Below, one piece after another: positions 46,959 through 64,000 of a stretch of DNA of 64,000 bases. A model generated the notes under the pieces. The model had not been told where the DNA came from and made no database searches. It saw only the letters and a program-made list of their open reading frames with translations. This stretch comes from Trochalopteron elliotii. Lineage: Eukaryota > Chordata > Aves > Passeriformes > Leiothrichidae. Both the position numbers and the translations under genes were made by a program. The stretch covers positions 297,310 to 361,309 of the forward strand of contig JANPWX010000480.1 of NCBI GenBank assembly GCA_024734555.1, read 5' to 3'. Positions within the stretch are counted from its first letter, which is position 1. Each line of letters opens with the position of its first letter.

Positions 46959-49900
46959 TCAGGATAAATAAAAGGAAATTAACTTATGGGGTGAGATATG
47001 AACACATTCTAGCTGTAAGGGCAATTAAAATACTGGCTACTAAAGGGTGGGATGATGAAGAGAGACTTTGAAAGGGTGATAGCATCGGTTAATGAAAATT
47101 TTCAGAGGCATAAGATCTGTTTGCTCAGGTAGTTTGAAAACTGAAAGTGCAGATAAAGGTTAGGAAGTGGAATAAATATTCTTCTAACATGATTGACTGA
47201 AGGTCAGATAGAAAGAATAATTTTACTATGTCTGAGGACAGTTCAACTAGCATTACTTTTCTCCAAGACATTTATCTGAGGTGAATCCAGGGTTTTTTTT
47301 GTGATGAATATGTATTTCAATTCATAGTCTGATTACCATAATCTCCTGTGATTGTTTCTTCAAAGGAACAATATTTATCACTTTCTAGACTCTAGAGTTC
47401 CAAACATGTTTTTAAGAGAAGGCAGACAGCAATACTCCTGCACACCCATGCTAAACCCCGTAATGTATCATGATGAAGAGTTAACTTGTGTTACCAATAT
47501 TCTCAAGTTTACAGCATACTTGGAAATGATGTTTTTCACTCTGAATATATGAAGCCAAGTTTTGGGTATTTTCAAGATCCTCTGCTGTTGATAAATAGTT
47601 TGTATCTCACAGTATATGTACCATTCTTACTGCCCAGTTTTAGGGTTTGGGCCCTGCTGGAGAGACAAAGCCCTGGACTCTGTAGGGCTTCCTTGGTGAA
47701 ATATCTGTACTTAGGAATTTTAGTTATTTTTTTGTTATTCAGATATTCTAAAGCTTGGAAGTTAATTACTTTTAATGCTAATGCAGTTTTACAATTTTGC
47801 CATTTGCATGTAAAAAGTTTTCCCTTTGGGAGAGCTCTCCACTACTCCTCAGCCCACATCTCAGCACTGTCTGGTGACAGAGTCCCCTCACAGCTCTGGT
47901 GGCATCAGCATCAGTGCACAGAGGATACCCCACAGCCCCTATCACTGGACAACACAGTGCTCCTCACCTTCTGTCACTTCTCAAAATTCAGTGTTCCTTT
48001 TTCTGATTTTCAATGCTAATCCTGCCTTCTCTACACAATTGTTTATCTGTTACATTTTCCTCATACTCTGTTTTTTTGTGGTTCCATCTTGTCTGTTCTG
48101 TTACCAACTTGTATCAAGAAGCTGTTCACTCGATTATTATTCCTTTGAAAATTATTTAGATAAAGATTTGCATAGCAAAGCTAAAACTAGAACACAGCTC
48201 TTTTGATAAACTTGGGATCATATCCTTGTACTGAGGTGTCTCTATCTGTCCTACACCAGCAAATTTGCCCACAACATTGTGAAAGTCATATGAATAAGTC
48301 CCCCTGTGGAAGTGACAGCATTGCTTACGGCATCTTTTTGTCTTGTCCTTGGTTGTTGAACTCTTTGATCCCTTACTACATTGCTCTCATTTTACACTGG
48401 CACAGCTTCATTCAAAAACAACATAGGTGCACTGACCTAAAACTGGAGTAAAATGAGAGGTGAGTTAGATGCAAGGTTGTTACGAAAGAATAGATCAAGG
48501 TAAAATTGTTTCAGAAAGAGCCATTTAGGGGGGGAAAAAAAGGTATTTTACTTGCATTCAGCAGCTCTGAATTTCTGTAGTTTTAGCTGTATCCCATCCC
48601 TAACAAATATGAACCAGATGGTTCCTGTAAATTCTCCTTTAGAACCAGGCAAGTTCACATTCACTCAACCAAGCTGTCATACCTATTTGTGTATATTTCT
48701 CTGTTTATGGATGACAGCTAGCAGTACTGTGGTGTATGTACAGGGAAACTAGAGGTTTACAGAACAGAAAAAGCAGAAATTTAAAAAAAAGTCATTAGGA
48801 TGTGTTTGCTACTTGGTCTGGAAGGTTGTCTGCTACCAGAGTAGTGGAGTGTAACACTTTACGTGTTGGTTACCAGCTAGAAGTGATGAGGTCAAAACCA
48901 GATGGATTGCACTGGTTTTGATTATTATTAAAAATAATTATTATTTATTTCAGAATTTGAACATAAGTGTGTTAGACTGAAAGAGTATTCCAGGGTCCTC
49001 ATCATTTGCTGAATTGCTTCCTGGTGACTCCTTTAGTATCTTGTTCCTTGCTGCTTTCCCTGCCTAGGAAGTTGTTAAGAGGACCTGGGTTATGCAAAGC
49101 GTACTTGCCCCACAGACGTGTTGGGATTTTGGGTGATGGCGAATTTTGGGGTTGTTTTTTCACTCGTGCCTGACATGCTGACCTGTTTGCTTTCAAATTA
49201 ATGTTAGGTTCAGTGCCAAACACACAGAATATCCGAGTATACCTTGACTTACTGACCTCCGGTACACTTGAAGTGTAAGCTGGCGTCATAGAAATTGTAT
49301 TTGTCATGGGGAATCACTTGGCTGGATGGCCTCCTTTTGGAGAGTTCATTGTGCCCTTGACAAACACAGCTCAACACTTAAATCCCTGAAGTTCAGTCAT
49401 GGGCTGAAGTGTAGATCTCTGTATCGTGTCCCAGATACAGAGTTGAAAACACAAGTCTTCAGATCAGAGCTGGTATTCATTCAGGTGGCACAAGCGTGCT
49501 CCTGTCAGGAAAACACATCCCTCACAGATCGTTGGTACTGAGCAGGGCAAAAGGAAGAGCACGTGCTCTTTCCTTTCTATAGGAGGCCAAAGGTCCAAGG
49601 TCTTAGCAAGGACATTCAGGAAAGGAGATTTACATAAGTGGTAACTTTTCGCTCAGTACTTCAGTGCCAACTGCAAGGGCTCATGTGATACTACAGATGT
49701 TCCAGTGTGGTTGTTTAGTCATGTCACATTAATGATTACTGTTAGTTAAACAAGAGTAAGTTCAGTGATGTAGCACATAGAATTTCATATGGCTGAGCAA
49801 ACTGCTGACATGAATTTTGCCTGTGTGGATGTGGGAGAAGTTTTGTGAGCTTTCAGAGATGCAAAAGAGTGAAATGTCCTCTTCACTTCTTTTAGTAGGA

Positions 49901-52752
49901 TCAGTGGAGAGATGTTTTATCAAAGGAATGCTCAGAATTCTGCACCTCCAGGGTGCTCAGGGGTGATCGTTTCTTGAGGAGCTGTCGAAGGTGTGTGTCC
50001 TGAGGGCAGGGTGTGGAATAGCACCATGTGCAGGCCTGGTCACTGCTTGCACACAACACGGGAAGTAATTTCCCTGTCCATTACCCAGGGAGTTCTCCCA
50101 CAGCTTGCACTGTTATGCTAAAGAGAAAGAAAAGTTCACATTTCAAGATGAAATGGTCCTTTCAGTTAAACAATCATACTGCTTATGTAACAGCTCTTTT
50201 AATGGTAGAGTACAGCTGGAGCCTGGAACATGTTGTTTACAGAAATACCACGTAATGTAACGATGTAAAATGCTGTAAATGGCACTGAAGGCATTAGACC
50301 TGAGATGGGAACAGGGAGGATGCAGGTGCTGCCTTCCTGAGAGCAGGAGGTTTGAACCAAGCTTTAGTAAACCAGGACTCTGTGAAGGTCATCAGAGGTC
50401 TGGTCTAACGAGCTGCTGCAGGAAGGGCAAATGGTTCTTCTCAAAGCAAGGGTGGGAGAGGGCCTGAGAGAGAGGAGCTGGCACAGCGCAGACCGTGCCC
50501 ATAGGGAGGATTGCAAGAACTGGCAAGGGTAGAGGGGACTATGATTGTAAAGATTTGATGTGACAAGGAGAAACAGGAGGCAGAGAAGACAGAAATTACA
50601 AAGCTCTGAAACTTTTTGGTCTTGGTTTACTGTAATTGTGTTTTCATGCATAGGAGAAAGGCTGCTGAGTAACCTTGCTCTTCTTTCTTGAAATGGTAAC
50701 CGCTTGACTAATACACATACAGAAATACACATGTACTCACACCCACACAAACATGCAATTGCACAAAATTAGGAAAATTCCCCAACTTTCTTCTGAGATA
50801 TTCAAGGTTTGACAAAGAAAATTCTGACTCAGTGTTAGCTGAAACTTGGGAGCGTGGCAGTCAACCAGTGGCATCTTCACTCCAGCATATTCATTTTCCT
50901 TGAGCTAGTTCACAAGCTTTGTATGTGTCATTAGCAGAAAACAGAGCTGCAGATATGTTTGAAGTGTCAGTTTTTCATAATATTTTGAACTAATTTGTTC
51001 AATCTGGAGTAAAAAAACCTGGACATACGGACTGTTGTTGTTTACAGCAGGCTCAAGGTTCATACTTAAATGTTATATGAATGATGAAACAAAGTTGTAA
51101 ATATTTATTACTGAGTAGAATCATGTCTTTTCAAAAGTACATCTTCGTACAGAAAGCATTTGTAAATCCCCATTAGCCGTATTTATGTTTCCGCATAAAA
51201 ATTCCTCATTTGCAGCCAACAAAGTATCTTAGGCTTAGATCTTCCTGCTACATGTCATGCAATCACAACGCTGTCACAGACATCACAACCATTTTTGTAA
51301 AATATAATGTTGAGGAAGACTGAGTTCATTGTACTATACATATGTAAATGCCTCTCTTTCAGTAGTCTCAGAGGAAAGAAGATGCCAGAAAGAATTCTCA
51401 ACCAGTGTACATATTAATTGTCACCTCCTTTCATAGGATAGTAAAGTGCATTCATAGAAAGAAAAGCATTAAGAATCAAGGAGGCTGCTCAGGAAAAGTG
51501 AGGGCATTTGAGTGAGACCTGAGGAAGTCACATGGTAAATTATGATAATCTAATTGTAATCCAGAAAGTCATTCTTCCCTTGTTTGTGTTTGTAATGAGG
51601 TAATGGTGCAGCTCCTCTGGCTTCAGACAGCCACTACAGATTTACAGCAGGCTCTGGAAGATCAGGCTGCAGCACAAGTTCTTTGTTATCGTTGTACCTC
51701 TACAAGGATGAGTTCAGAGCAGCTGTTGGTGTGACTGGCAGCAGGGAATGTTGTTCCTCTGCAGCTCAGAGTCCCTTTGGTTTCACAGAACTGGTGGTCA
51801 CAGAGCAGGAGTAATTGCTTGATGATCCTGTATGTTTATGTGCTTGTGTGTAAGCTTTTCAAATCTGGCTGGATAAGAAATCCACAGTATGACTAAATAA
51901 TTGGACTAAAAGTTTTGCAAATAAATTGTCTGGACAGAAACAGCACTCACATGGATATGCTTCACTATAGTAGAACTCTACTGAAAACTGCTGGGTGTGC
52001 TTGAAGTGGATGACCTCGGTCTTTGATTGGCATCTGCTCAGAATTGAAACAATTAGAACTATGTACAAAATGAAATTTCCTGAATGAAAACGGGTTGCCA
52101 GCTACATACCAAAATAAAGGGATGCAAATATCTGATGGCTTCTATGGCATGACTTGACAGAGATTCTGTCTTTAGTTCAGCCACTTTTCACTTAGGGATT
52201 TGCCTTGGGTTCTGCCTTCCACCAAGCAGGGCTGTTGACAGGAAATTGAAATGCTGCTTGCGCCTGTATTTCCCACTGTGTAGTCCTGGGTCGTTCTGTG
52301 CTGCATCTCTCCTGGTTGAGGATGCTAAATGAGTTGGTATTACCTTAATGAACACATTCAAAGTGTGGTTAATGCTGCTAGACTCCATAGTTAAAAACAT
52401 TTTCCGAAATCAAAGTGAGTATCAGTAAAGTACTCGCTTGTGGTTGTGGCTCCAGTGACCGTACAATGACTTAATTGACATTCTTGTGCAGTGCTTGGAT
52501 CCCTGCCCGTTAATGACCCATTGCTGCAGTCTGCACAGGCAAATCACCCCTTTTGTCCTGCTCCTCAGCCTGATGGACTTCTGCCCAAGTGATGGCTGCA
52601 GGCTCCTATTCTCAGCTGGCACAGACCCCAGCATGACCATAAACATCCCTGAGAGGATCATAATCTGGTGTATAGGACAGATTCTGATATGCCTTGCAGT
52701 GATGCAGCACCAAGACATCCTGCTGGAGCCAGTGACTTTGCCAGAGGCGTAG

Positions 52753-64000
<11,248 letters not shown>

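Noticed and set aside
47486..48019. 177-codon plus-strand open frame
   Set aside because: No recognisable domain, and it begins in AT-rich intron; treated as chance.

Overview
This 64 kb window is vertebrate genomic DNA, almost certainly from a bird and probably a songbird. It lies inside one large plus-strand gene, GRIA3, which encodes the AMPA-type ionotropic glutamate receptor subunit GluA3. Three internal coding exons are visible, at 685-843, 31644-31883 and 52922-53109. Each has an AG acceptor and a GT donor, and the codon phases join correctly (1/1, 1/1, 1/0). Together they encode about 195 contiguous residues of the extracellular amino-terminal domain. The residue pattern fits GluA3 better than GluA1, GluA2 or GluA4, judged from remembered family sequences. 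They are numbered here exons 2, 3 and 4 by analogy with other GRIA genes. The signal-peptide exon 1 is not in the window and should lie just off the left edge. The 54-nt exon expected after exon 4, and everything downstream, lies off the right edge.

Layout: positions 1-360 are a CpG-rich block, probably the downstream shoulder of the promoter CpG island. Exon 2 follows. Intron 2 is 30.8 kb, exon 3 is 240 nt, intron 3 is 21.0 kb, exon 4 is 188 nt, and intron 4 runs for at least 10.9 kb to the window end. I see no other protein-coding gene, tRNA, rRNA or CRISPR array.

The only clear mobile element is a complete solitary LTR of about 1.2 kb at 29289-30486. It is inserted antisense to GRIA3 about 1.16 kb upstream of exon 3. 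It has 8-bp terminal inverted repeats, a near-perfect 5-bp target duplication, an antisense AATAAA, and an internal minisatellite of five 82-92 bp units in two subtypes. A degraded piece of a related LTR lies at 32371-32458 in the same orientation. The avian call rests on the LTR style (ends and opening sequence like LTRs I recall from songbird genomes), low repeat density, no mammalian SINEs or L1, and compact introns.

The remaining sequence is ordinary AT-rich intron with homopolymer tracts, several short tandem duplications and a few AT-rich blocks that could be conserved regulatory elements. I found no convincing evidence of a new biological system. The LTR with its frame-cycling minisatellite is the most unusual structure.
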